Source: Hyphomicrobiales bacterium
GTDB taxonomy: Bacteria > Pseudomonadota > Alphaproteobacteria > Rhizobiales > Rhizobiaceae
Assembly (NCBI GenBank): GCA_900473805.1
Contig: UCMS01000004.1
Location: 148,836-212,835 of the forward strand
Direction of reading: 5' to 3'
DNA: 64,000 bases
Numbering within the stretch: the stretch's first letter is position 1; each line of letters starts with the position of its first letter. Shown piece after piece: positions 8,910 through 16,327 of this stretch. A model generated the notes under the pieces. It had not been told where the DNA came from. It did not search any database and was given only the letters and a program-made list of their open reading frames with translations. The position numbers were made by a program, and so were the translations under genes.

Positions 8910-9986
8910 CTATTGCGTCCGGCCAGCGACCGACACGAAGGCGCCATTCCTCCATTCGAGCAGCCGATAGGGATTGTCGGTAAGTTCGTGATCTTCGCCG
9001 AAGGTGACGGGGCCGACCGCGGTTTCGAAAGGGGTGCCGACCATGGCGTCGGCGAGCGGCATTCCCATGGCCGATGAAATGCCGGCGGCATCTGCGACGA
9101 TGGTCGCGGCGGCATGGGCCGGAAGCACGTAGCCTTCACCCGCGATCTTCTTCTCAGCCAGTTCTGCTGCCAAGCCCTCCGCTGCCGGCGCTCTTGGCGT
9201 GTTATCGAGCGCGACGGCGAGCACACCGTCTTGCAGCGGCACCGGCGCGTCGGCCGCGCGCATGGCATCGCCACCGAGAAAGCTGAGCGCAAGGTTTTCG
9301 GATTTCGCATCCCGGGCAATGACGGCAACGTCGTTGCGGTCCCCGCCGATGAAGACATGGGACGCGCCGGCCTTCTGGAGGCGGCGGACGAGGGCGACCT
9401 GCTGTTCCTGGCCGGGCCGGAATGTGTCGGTAAAGACCGGCTTCAGCCCGCCATTCTCAAGGCTGGTGCGGATCTGGTCCGTCAGTTCTCTTCCTCGAAT
9501 GGTTCCGTCGTCGAGCAGTGCCACGGCGGCGCCTGCCCAATCCCGCAGGATTACTTCCGACAGCTTTTCCGCCTCTGCATCGCTGTCGGGTGCCAGGCGG
9601 AAAAAGGGCCATCCCTGTTTGGCAGCATCTTCCATCAGACCCTTCCAGCGGACCGACAGGGTGATCGCAGGGATGCCCGCTTCCGCGAGCGCCGGCAAGC
9701 CGTCGACCAGGCTTTCGCTGCAGAGGAAACCGATCGCGGCCTTCGCGCCCGCCTTGCGGATCTGTTCGGCAATCTCGGGTCCGCTGCCCTGCGTGCAGCT
9801 TTCATTGATCTCGACGAGGGAAATCGACAGGCGATCGGCTGCCAGATGCGCGCCCTGGCGAACCTGTTCGCCCAGAACGTCGAACAGGCCGCTATCCGGT
9901 GCGACAACGGCCAGGGTCAGGGGTTCGGCAACGGCCGGTGTATAGGCGAGGGCGACCAGGACACCTGCTGGCAAAAGTCGTCTCAT
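8910..9986 (-). CDS. Orphan periplasmic binding protein, branched-chain amino acid type
   Basis: About 358 residues, a type-1 periplasmic binding fold (LivK/Peripla_BP_6 class). A signal peptide (about residues 1-20, cleaving near PAVAEP) precedes LTLAVVAPDSGLFDVLGEQVRQGA, the normal opening of this family. The ATG at 9986 (MRRLLPAG) is preferred over an upstream in-frame Met at 10013 because GGAACC precedes it and it gives a compact signal peptide. No permease or ATPase genes adjoin it, so it either feeds a distant LIV-type importer or acts in sensing. The ligand is unknown. Confidence 0.82.
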   Translation of the reverse strand: MRRLLPAGVLVALAYTPAVAEPLTLAVVAPDSGLFDVLGEQVRQGAHLAADRLSISLVEINESCTQGSGPEIAEQIRKAGAKAAIGFLCSESLVDGLPALAEAGIPAITLSVRWKGLMEDAAKQGWPFFRLAPDSDAEAEKLSEVILRDWAGAAVALLDDGTIRGRELTDQIRTSLENGGLKPVFTDTFRPGQEQQVALVRRLQKAGASHVFIGGDRNDVAVIARDAKSENLALSFLGGDAMRAADAPVPLQDGVLAVALDNTPRAPAAEGLAAELAEKKIAGEGYVLPAHAAATIVADAAGISSAMGMPLADAMVGTPFETAVGPVTFGEDHELTDNPYRLLEWRNGAFVSVAGRTQ

Positions 9987-10149
9987 GATGGGTTCCACAT
10001 TGCTTGCAGCCATCCTAGAGCAAAGCTTAGGCCTTGGAAATGCAGGCTTTCCGGCGAAAGGCCACCGTTTTTCGAGATTTGGTGCCGCCGTTGTGGAAAA
10101 GGTAAGGCTTGGCGCCCATATTCGCGGGCGAAGAGGATGTTGCAGGCAA

Positions 10150-10659
10150 ATGCAGGGGAGTGGCGATTTGCGCAGTGAAGGTCTGGATCCGGTCTCGTAC
10201 CGCGAGGCGATGAGCCATTATGCCGGTCATGTGCAGGTCGTGACGACGGAATATCAGGGCAAGCGTCGGGGGGTGACGATCACTGCCGCGTGCTCCGTGT
10301 CCGACAATCCGGCGACCGTGCTCGTCTGCCTCAACAACAGCAATCCGAACAATGACGTCATGTTCGAGAGCGGATCCTTTGCACTCAATTCGCTCGCTGC
10401 CCAACACGAAGCGCTGGCGTCGGCCTTTGCCGGGTTCGGCAAGCTGACCTCCGAGGAGCGCTTCGCTCTCGGTCACTGGCGTGCGCTCAAAACCGGTGCG
10501 CCGGTTCTCGACGATGCGCTCGCCGCCTTCGATTGCAAGGTGGTGGACCGCAAGGTAACGGCGACCCACACCGTTCTCTTCGGCGAGGTCGTTGCGTTGC
10601 ATTTCGGACCCAAACGGCCGGCGCTCATCTATCTGGACCGGGGCTTTCACACGCTGTAA
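10150..10659 (+). CDS. Flavin reductase (RutF/HpaC-like)
   Basis: About 169 residues of the flavin reductase-like FMN-binding split-barrel family. Landmarks are the YREAMSHYAGHVQVVTT opening, GVTITAACSVSDNPATVLVCLN (flavin-binding strand and loop), FALNSLAA and the C-terminal IYLDRGFHTL. Such proteins reduce FMN with NAD(P)H to supply a partner oxygenase. I chose the ATG at 10150, giving the usual length; an internal ATG at 10210 would cut the first helix. Twenty-four bases separate it from the MoxR gene, so it probably leads the molybdenum-hydroxylase maturation operon, though a functional link is not established. Confidence 0.85.
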   Translation: MQGSGDLRSEGLDPVSYREAMSHYAGHVQVVTTEYQGKRRGVTITAACSVSDNPATVLVCLNNSNPNNDVMFESGSFALNSLAAQHEALASAFAGFGKLTSEERFALGHWRALKTGAPVLDDALAAFDCKVVDRKVTATHTVLFGEVVALHFGPKRPALIYLDRGFHTL

Positions 10660-10683
10660 GCTTTTCCCACAAGAGGAGGAGAC

Positions 10684-11628
10684 ATGGCAGAAAGCTCGGC
10701 AGAAAGCCCGGAAACGGGACTGCCGCAGACAATCGATGGCGTCATCGATCTGTTGTCTGCGGAGGATTATCTGGCCGGTCGGCCACTCGCGACGGTGCTC
10801 TTCCTCGCGCTCAGGATGAAGCGGCCGCTCTTTCTGGAGGGGGAAGCGGGGGTCGGCAAGACCGAAGTCGCCAAGGTGCTGGCGAAGGCCCTCGATCGGC
10901 CGCTCATTCGACTGCAATGCTATGAAGGTCTCGATATCGCCTCTGCGGTCTACGAGTGGAATTACCCCGCGCAGATGCTTGAGATCCGCATGGCCGAGGC
11001 CTCGGGACTGTCGGACCGATCACGCCTGGAAGGCGACATCTTTTCTGAGCGTTACCTCATCCGCCGCCCGGTCTTGCAGGCGCTGGAAACGACTTCTGGG
11101 CGCGCGCCGGTTTTTCTCATCGACGAACTTGACCGGACCGATGAAGCCTTCGAGGCCTTCCTGCTGGAGGTGCTTTCCGATTTCCAGGTGACCATTCCCG
11201 AATTTGGAACGGTCAAGGCAGCGGAGCCGCCCATCGTCATCGTGACCTCGAACCGCACCCGCGAAGTCCATGACGCCTTGAAGCGGCGCTGTCTCTATCA
11301 CTGGGTGGACTATCCGGCGGCGGCTGACGAACTGGCGATCATCCGGCGCAAGGTGCCGGGCTGCAACGAGCAGCTTTCGCGGCAGATCGTGGCCTATGTG
11401 CAGAAGCTCCGCACGATCGATCTGTTCAAGAATCCCGGTATCGCCGAGGCTATCGACTGGGCGACCGCGTTGACCGAGCTTGACCGGCTGGCGCTGGATC
11501 CGGAAACGATCGGCGACACGCTCGGCACGCTCCTGAAATATCAGGAAGACATCGCCCGCATTCAGGGCAGCGAGGGCCAGGCGCTGCTTTCGGAGGTCAA
11601 GGCCGACCTGCTCGCCGCGGCGGTGTGA
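10684..11628 (+). CDS. MoxR/CoxD-type AAA+ ATPase
   Basis: A 314-residue AAA+ ATPase of the MoxR family. Walker A is GEAGVGKTE (about residues 56-64), Walker B FLIDELDRTDE, sensor 1 VTSNRT, and an Arg-finger region follows in LKRRCLYHW. It is paired with a VWA protein directly downstream, the arrangement of coxD-coxE in aerobic CO dehydrogenase clusters. There the pair remodels the hydroxylase so that its Mo cofactor receives sulfur and copper. RBS is AGAGGAGGAG before the ATG. No hydroxylase subunits are adjacent, so the client enzyme is encoded elsewhere or differs. Confidence 0.92.
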   Translation: MAESSAESPETGLPQTIDGVIDLLSAEDYLAGRPLATVLFLALRMKRPLFLEGEAGVGKTEVAKVLAKALDRPLIRLQCYEGLDIASAVYEWNYPAQMLEIRMAEASGLSDRSRLEGDIFSERYLIRRPVLQALETTSGRAPVFLIDELDRTDEAFEAFLLEVLSDFQVTIPEFGTVKAAEPPIVIVTSNRTREVHDALKRRCLYHWVDYPAAADELAIIRRKVPGCNEQLSRQIVAYVQKLRTIDLFKNPGIAEAIDWATALTELDRLALDPETIGDTLGTLLKYQEDIARIQGSEGQALLSEVKADLLAAAV

Positions 11629-11630
11629 TC

Positions 11631-12908
11631 ATGACCACGAGGCAGGTTCAGGATGGCATCATCGTCCCGCCTCCGGTGCTTGGCGACGGCAGGCTCGCCG
11701 ACAATATCCTGCATTTCGCCCGGGTGCTACGCAGGGCGGGACTGAAGCCCGGACCCGGCGCGGTCATTGACGCGATCGCCTCCGTCGATGCGATCGGCAT
11801 CGGCTCGCGCATCGAGTTTCACGCCGCGCTTTCGGCCATCTTCGTCAAGCGGCATGAGGATCAGCCGGTCTTCGACGAGGCTTTTTCGATCTTCTGGCGC
11901 TCGCGGGACCTGGTCGGCAAAATGATCGCACTGATGTCGCCGGTGGCGGCGATCGGCGAGCGGCAGAAGCCGAAGACCGGCGGCGCCCGGGTCAGCGATG
12001 CGCTTTTCGCAGAAAAGAGCCGCCAACCGCCAGCACGCGACGAACCGGACGTGGAGATCGATGCGCGGCTCACAGTCTCGGGCCAGGAAGTCTTTCGCCG
12101 GCTCGATTTCGGCCAGATGACCGCTGCGGAGCTTGCCGAAGCCAGACGGGCCATCGATCGGCTGGTGATGCCCGACGACGCTGTCCGGACACGGCGCTTT
12201 CATCCCTCCAACCGGGGGCGGATCTTCGATGCCCGCGCCACCATGCGTCAGTCCCTGCGCTCCGGCGGCGACCTGATGCTGCCGCGTTTCCGAATGCATC
12301 GGGAACGCCCGCCACCACTCGTGGTGCTCGCCGACATTTCCGGATCGATGAGCCAATACACACGCATCTTCCTGCATTTCCTGCATGTTCTGACCGAGAA
12401 GCGTCGGCGCGTGCACACCTTCCTCTTCGGCACGCGGCTCACAAATGTCACCCGCCAATTGCGCCATCGCGATCCGGATGAGGCGATCGCCCAATGCAGC
12501 GAGGCGGTCGCGGACTGGTCAGGTGGCACCCGGATCGGAGAAACGCTCAGGCTGTTCAACCGGCAATGGGGGCGGCGCGTGCTCGGGCAGGGCGCCATCG
12601 TTCTCCTGATCACCGACGGGCTGGAGCGCGATGACGTCGAGCTGCTTGCGACGGAAACGGATCGGCTGCATCGCAGTTGCCGTCGCCTTGTGTGGCTCAA
12701 TCCGCTTTTGCGCTTTGCAGGGTTCGAGGCGCGGGCCCGCGGTGTGCGGGCCATGCTGCCGCATGTCGACGAATTGCGGTCGGTGCACAATCTGAACGCG
12801 CTTGGCGATCTCGTGGCATCGCTCTCGGCCCCGCCCGACCGGGACTGCGATCCGCGTCGTCTGCTTGCGACCGGCCGCGTCGCACCGCCGGGAAGGAGAA
12901 CGTCATGA
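11631..12908 (+). CDS. VWA-domain CoxE-like protein
   Basis: About 425 residues of the CoxE family. The C-terminal half is a von Willebrand A domain with the MIDAS motif DISGSMS (about residue 236) and later metal-site residues in GGTRIGE and LLITDGLERDD. The N-terminal half has charged helices typical of CoxE. It is the partner of the MoxR ATPase upstream, with which it overlaps: a GTG at 11625 shares GTGA with the upstream stop, and an ATG follows at 11631; either could be used. By analogy it acts in metal or sulfur insertion into molybdenum hydroxylases. Confidence 0.9.
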   Translation: MTTRQVQDGIIVPPPVLGDGRLADNILHFARVLRRAGLKPGPGAVIDAIASVDAIGIGSRIEFHAALSAIFVKRHEDQPVFDEAFSIFWRSRDLVGKMIALMSPVAAIGERQKPKTGGARVSDALFAEKSRQPPARDEPDVEIDARLTVSGQEVFRRLDFGQMTAAELAEARRAIDRLVMPDDAVRTRRFHPSNRGRIFDARATMRQSLRSGGDLMLPRFRMHRERPPPLVVLADISGSMSQYTRIFLHFLHVLTEKRRRVHTFLFGTRLTNVTRQLRHRDPDEAIAQCSEAVADWSGGTRIGETLRLFNRQWGRRVLGQGAIVLLITDGLERDDVELLATETDRLHRSCRRLVWLNPLLRFAGFEARARGVRAMLPHVDELRSVHNLNALGDLVASLSAPPDRDCDPRRLLATGRVAPPGRRTS

Positions 12909-13234
12909 GCCATTCGATACCCAGCCGAGACCCGTTGATATTGGCCGAAAACTGGCAGGCCGAGGGACGTCATGTCGCGCTGGCGACCGTTATCGAGACC
13001 TGGGGTTCTGCCCCGCGCCCGGTGGGGAGTCATCTGGTGATCGATGCGGACGGCAATTTCGAGGGATCCGCGTCGGGAGGTTGTGTAGAGGGTTCGGTAA
13101 TTACCGAAGCGCTTGAGGTTCTGGAAAGTGGCACGCCGAGGATGCTGGAATTCGGCGTGGCGGATGACACCGCCTGGCGCGTTGGTCTCTCGTGCGGTGG
13201 GCGGATCCGCATCTATGTCGAAAGGCTGGGCTGA
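12905..13234 (+). CDS. XdhC/CoxI N-terminal-domain protein
   Basis: 109 residues matching only the N-terminal part of XdhC/CoxF. It contains the VIETWGSAPRPVGSHLV and GSASGGCVEGSV signatures, the latter with the conserved Cys. In other bacteria this domain is fused to the Rossmann domain found here in the next gene. XdhC binds the molybdenum cofactor, protects its sulfurated form and hands it to xanthine dehydrogenase-type enzymes. The ATGA overlap with coxE and the TGATG overlap with the next gene indicate coupled translation, so the split looks fixed and functional rather than a recent frameshift. Confidence 0.88.
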   Translation: MSHSIPSRDPLILAENWQAEGRHVALATVIETWGSAPRPVGSHLVIDADGNFEGSASGGCVEGSVITEALEVLESGTPRMLEFGVADDTAWRVGLSCGGRIRIYVERLG

Positions 13235-13941
13235 TGGAGATTGCGCTGCTCAAGGCGTTGAATGCCGCGCGGCAAGACCGCCGGGCCGCTGTCGTCGCCA
13301 CCGATCTCGAGACTGGACGCAGCCTTCTGACCGTCGAGGGTGATGCGCTGGAGGGGAGGGTGTCCGATGAGATTGCTGCGCGCCTGCGCTCTGGCAAGTC
13401 CGGCCTCGTCACGGTCGACGACCGGTCGTGGTTTTTCAATGCCCACCTGCCGCCACCTCGGATCGTCGTGATCGGCGCAGTCCATATCAGCCAGGTCCTC
13501 GCACCCATGGCTGCACTTGCCGGATATAGCGTCAAGATCATCGACCCCCGCACGGCCTTTGCGACACCCGAACGCTTCGCCGATATCGAGCTGATCGCGG
13601 AATGGCCGCAGGATGAACTGGAAAGGCAACCGCTCGACCGGTTCACGGCGCTGGTTGCGGTGACCCATGATCCGAAGATCGATGATCCCGGCATCATGGC
13701 CGCCCTGAAGGCGGACTGCTTCTATATCGGCGCGCTCGGCAGCCGCAAAACCCACGCCAAGCGCCTGGAAAGGCTTTTGGCCGCTGGGTTCTCGGCCAAG
13801 GATACGGACCGCATCTCGGCGCCGATCGGTCTCGACATCGGCGCGGCGACGCCTGCGGAGATTGCCGTTGCCGTCCTCGCCGACATCATTCAGGCTCTGC
13901 GTCGCCGCCCGCTCACCGATCACGCGAGGTGCGTCGAATGA
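13234..13941 (+). CDS. XdhC Rossmann-domain protein
   Basis: 235 residues corresponding to the XdhC C-terminal Rossmann domain, with a short degenerate N-terminal extension. The nucleotide-fold strand IVVIGAVHISQVLAPMA, the VAVTHDPKIDD segment and YIGALGSRKTHAKR are family hallmarks. It begins one base inside the stop of the XdhC N-terminal gene, and its own stop overlaps the next start (ATGA). It is predicted to work with the 109-residue partner as one Mo-cofactor chaperone in the cytoplasm. Confidence 0.9.
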   Translation: MEIALLKALNAARQDRRAAVVATDLETGRSLLTVEGDALEGRVSDEIAARLRSGKSGLVTVDDRSWFFNAHLPPPRIVVIGAVHISQVLAPMAALAGYSVKIIDPRTAFATPERFADIELIAEWPQDELERQPLDRFTALVAVTHDPKIDDPGIMAALKADCFYIGALGSRKTHAKRLERLLAAGFSAKDTDRISAPIGLDIGAATPAEIAVAVLADIIQALRRRPLTDHARCVE

Positions 13942-15590
13942 GCTTCGGGCCGTTGCCGCTCGACGACGCCTTGGGTGCCATTCTGGCGCATTCCATACCG
14001 CTCCAATCCGGGAAGCTGGCAAAAGGTTGCCGGCTAACGAAATCGGACATCGAGCGTCTGCGTACCGAAGGGATCGAGTGGGTGATCGTGCGCCGCCTCG
14101 AGGTCGGCGACCGGACCGAGGACGAGGCCGCTGATTTGCTCGCAACAATGATCTGCGGGGCGGGGATCGAGCGCGGAGCGGCGGCGACGGGCCGCGTCAA
14201 TTTCTATGCCTCCACCTATGGTCTGTTTGTCGCGGACAAAACCGTGGTTGACACTTTCAACCGGGTGGATCCGGCGATCACACTCGCCTGTCTCGCCGAC
14301 CGGACCGATGTGCGGCCCGGTGACCTCGTAGCGACGATCAAGATCATCCCGCTCGCCGTTTCCGCAGACAGCCTCGCGTTGGCGAAGAAGGCTCTCGATG
14401 AGCAAGAGGCTTTCTCGGTTCGCGCCTATCGGCCTCATGCCGTCCATCTTGTTGCGACCGAACTGCCGTCGCTGAAAGCTTCCGTCATGGACAAGACGGC
14501 GCGGGTCCTTGTCGACCGGCTTGCGCGCTCGGGTAGCCGCCTCATCGCAGAACGTCGCGTTCGTCACGATGCACAGACTGTGGCCGCGGCCTTGGTGCAG
14601 GCTCTCGCGGACGGGGCGGGAAAACCCTCTGAAGGGCCGCCACTCCTTGTGATTTTTGGTGCCTCGGCCGTCTGTGATCCCGAGGACGTCATTCCGCAGG
14701 CGATCCGGCTTGCCGGCGGAACGGTCGAACGGGTCGGGCTGCCGGTCGATCCCGGCAATCTGCTTGTCCTTGGTCATCTCGGTGACGTACCTGTCATCGG
14801 CGCTCCAGGCTGCGCCCGCTCGCCCCGGGAAAACGGTTTCGACTGGGTGCTGAACGGCATTTTGGCGGGCAAGCCGCCGAACTCGGATGAGATGGCTGGC
14901 TGGGGCGTGGGTGGCTTGCTGATGGAAATCCCGAGCCGCCCTCTGCCGCGCCTCGCCACCAGTCCGGCGCCTTCGGATCAAAAGCCCGATCTCGGCATTG
15001 TGGTGCTCGCAGCAGGCAGAGCGAGCCGTATGGGAACGAGCGGACCGCACAAACTCCTTGCGCGTTTTGATGGCGAGATCCTGGTGCGCCGCGTGGTGCG
15101 ACAGGCGCTTGAAGCGGAGTGCGGGCCTGTGTTTGTGGTGACCGGGTACCGATCAGACGAGATCGCGCAGGCCCTGACGGGTCTTGATATCGAGCTCGTC
15201 GACAACAAGGATTATGCAACGGGAATGGCGAGTTCGCTGCGAGCGGGTCTGATGGCGGCGGAGGCGGATGGTCTGCCGGCGATCATGGTGCTTCTGGCCG
15301 ACATGCCCAATGTCGCCAAAGAGGACATTCAGCTTCTGGCAAAGGGCTTGCGCAAGGTCGAGGCCCCGGCCATCATCCGTGCCGTTGCAGACGGCCAGCG
15401 CGGCAATCCGGTGATCCTGCCAGCTCATACCTTCGAAGCGCTGAAGGCGCTGGAGGGTGATATCGGGGCGAGGGCGGTGATCGAAACGGCGGGCATTCCC
15501 GTTTTTGACGTGGAGATCGGGGCCGCCGCGCGGCTCGATGTCGACACGCCGGAGGCTGTGATCGCCGCCGGTGGACGTCTGGGGGATTGA
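13938..15590 (+). CDS. Molybdopterin-binding / MobA-like NTP transferase fusion
   Basis: 550 residues in two parts. The N-terminal 340 resemble the MoeA/MogA-type molybdopterin-binding fold, with GAPGCARSPRENGFDW as a conserved stretch. Residues about 352-545 are a MobA-like nucleotidyltransferase: VLAAGRASRMG with the following HKLL lysine, VTGYRSDEI, LLADMPNV (metal Asp) and RGNPVILP. Such fusions are annotated as molybdopterin-binding/glycosyltransferase family proteins and are thought to attach a nucleotide (often CMP, as MocA does) to the cofactor used by xanthine dehydrogenase-family enzymes. The cytidylyl choice is inference. It overlaps its neighbours by ATGA and one base. Confidence 0.88.
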   Translation: MSFGPLPLDDALGAILAHSIPLQSGKLAKGCRLTKSDIERLRTEGIEWVIVRRLEVGDRTEDEAADLLATMICGAGIERGAAATGRVNFYASTYGLFVADKTVVDTFNRVDPAITLACLADRTDVRPGDLVATIKIIPLAVSADSLALAKKALDEQEAFSVRAYRPHAVHLVATELPSLKASVMDKTARVLVDRLARSGSRLIAERRVRHDAQTVAAALVQALADGAGKPSEGPPLLVIFGASAVCDPEDVIPQAIRLAGGTVERVGLPVDPGNLLVLGHLGDVPVIGAPGCARSPRENGFDWVLNGILAGKPPNSDEMAGWGVGGLLMEIPSRPLPRLATSPAPSDQKPDLGIVVLAAGRASRMGTSGPHKLLARFDGEILVRRVVRQALEAECGPVFVVTGYRSDEIAQALTGLDIELVDNKDYATGMASSLRAGLMAAEADGLPAIMVLLADMPNVAKEDIQLLAKGLRKVEAPAIIRAVADGQRGNPVILPAHTFEALKALEGDIGARAVIETAGIPVFDVEIGAAARLDVDTPEAVIAAGGRLGD

Positions 15591-15928
15591 TGATGGACAA
15601 TACAGCAATCGAGGAAATGTTCGAGGCGGTTGGCCCGGTCAGCATTCGGCGCATGTTCGGCGGGAAGGGCATCTATCACCACGGCATCATCTTTGCGCTC
15701 GAACTCTATGACGAGATCATGCTGAAGGGTGATGCAGAGAGCGCGCCTTTGCTGGAGGCGGCCGGCGCGAAGCGATGGGTCTACGAGGGCAAAGGCGGCA
15801 AACCCGTTGCCATGCCTTACTGGACCGTGCCGGACGAGGCCTATGACGATCCTGACATGATGGCGAAATGGGCCCGGCTCGCCTTCGAGGCGGCTGTCAG
15901 AGTTACGGCAGCCGATCAGCGCAAATAG
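15590..15928 (+). CDS. TfoX/Sxy N-terminal-domain protein
   Basis: 112 residues of the TfoX N-terminal family. Hallmarks are VSIRRMFGGKGIYHHGIIFAL and MPYWTVPDEAYDDPD. In gamma-proteobacteria TfoX controls competence; stand-alone rhizobial versions have no demonstrated role and should not be called competence regulators. It starts with the last base of the molybdopterin gene stop (TGATGATG; two adjacent ATGs at 15590 and 15593), so it is the last gene of the maturation run. Its 3' end overlaps the convergent Nudix gene by 13 bases. Confidence 0.85.
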   Translation: MMDNTAIEEMFEAVGPVSIRRMFGGKGIYHHGIIFALELYDEIMLKGDAESAPLLEAAGAKRWVYEGKGGKPVAMPYWTVPDEAYDDPDMMAKWARLAFEAAVRVTAADQRK

Positions 15929-16323
15929 GGAAGAACTGCGCGGGTGAAGACAGAGAGCGGCAGGGGCAGGTTATCGAGTTCGAAAAAGCCGATCTCCGAC
16001 AGCTTGTCCGGTTCGGTCAGCTGCGGCTCACCTTGGCTTTCCGTCGCCTTGTAAAGCAGCGAAACCCAGTGCTGGCCATCGGCCTTTATGATCTGTTCGG
16101 TCACGCCGAGATAAGTGATCGGGCCTATGGCCAGACCCGTTTCTTCTTCGGCCTCACGACGGGCCGCTTCTTCTGCCGGCTCCATGTGATCGACCTTGCC
16201 GCCGACGATGTTCCAGTGGCCGGCTTCCGGCGCCTTCATGCGTCTGCACAAAAGCAGCTTGCCATCCCGAAGGATGGCAAGACCGACGCCGAGACCTGGA
16301 AAATCAATGCCGGGAAGGCCCAT
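15916..16323 (-). CDS. Nudix hydrolase
   Basis: 135 residues with a complete Nudix box: Gly, five residues, Glu, seven residues, then REAEEETGL (the GX5EX7REUXEEXGU pattern), which binds the catalytic metal. It should hydrolyse a nucleoside diphosphate linked to another moiety; the substrate is not predictable, though 8-oxo-dGTPase-like and ADP-ribose classes are possible. The ATG at 16323 begins MGLPGIDFPGLGVGLAILRDG and lies four bases after the stop of the DEAD-box helicase, so the two are probably co-transcribed. Longer frames upstream run into the helicase. Confidence 0.9.
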   Translation of the reverse strand: MGLPGIDFPGLGVGLAILRDGKLLLCRRMKAPEAGHWNIVGGKVDHMEPAEEAARREAEEETGLAIGPITYLGVTEQIIKADGQHWVSLLYKATESQGEPQLTEPDKLSEIGFFELDNLPLPLSVFTRAVLPYLR

Positions 16324-16327
16324 GCGG

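Noticed and set aside
15590..15928. Calling the TfoX-domain gene a competence regulator
   Set aside because: It has only the N-terminal TfoX domain, sits in a molybdenum-cofactor gene run, and no competence genes are near; the name would overstate the evidence.
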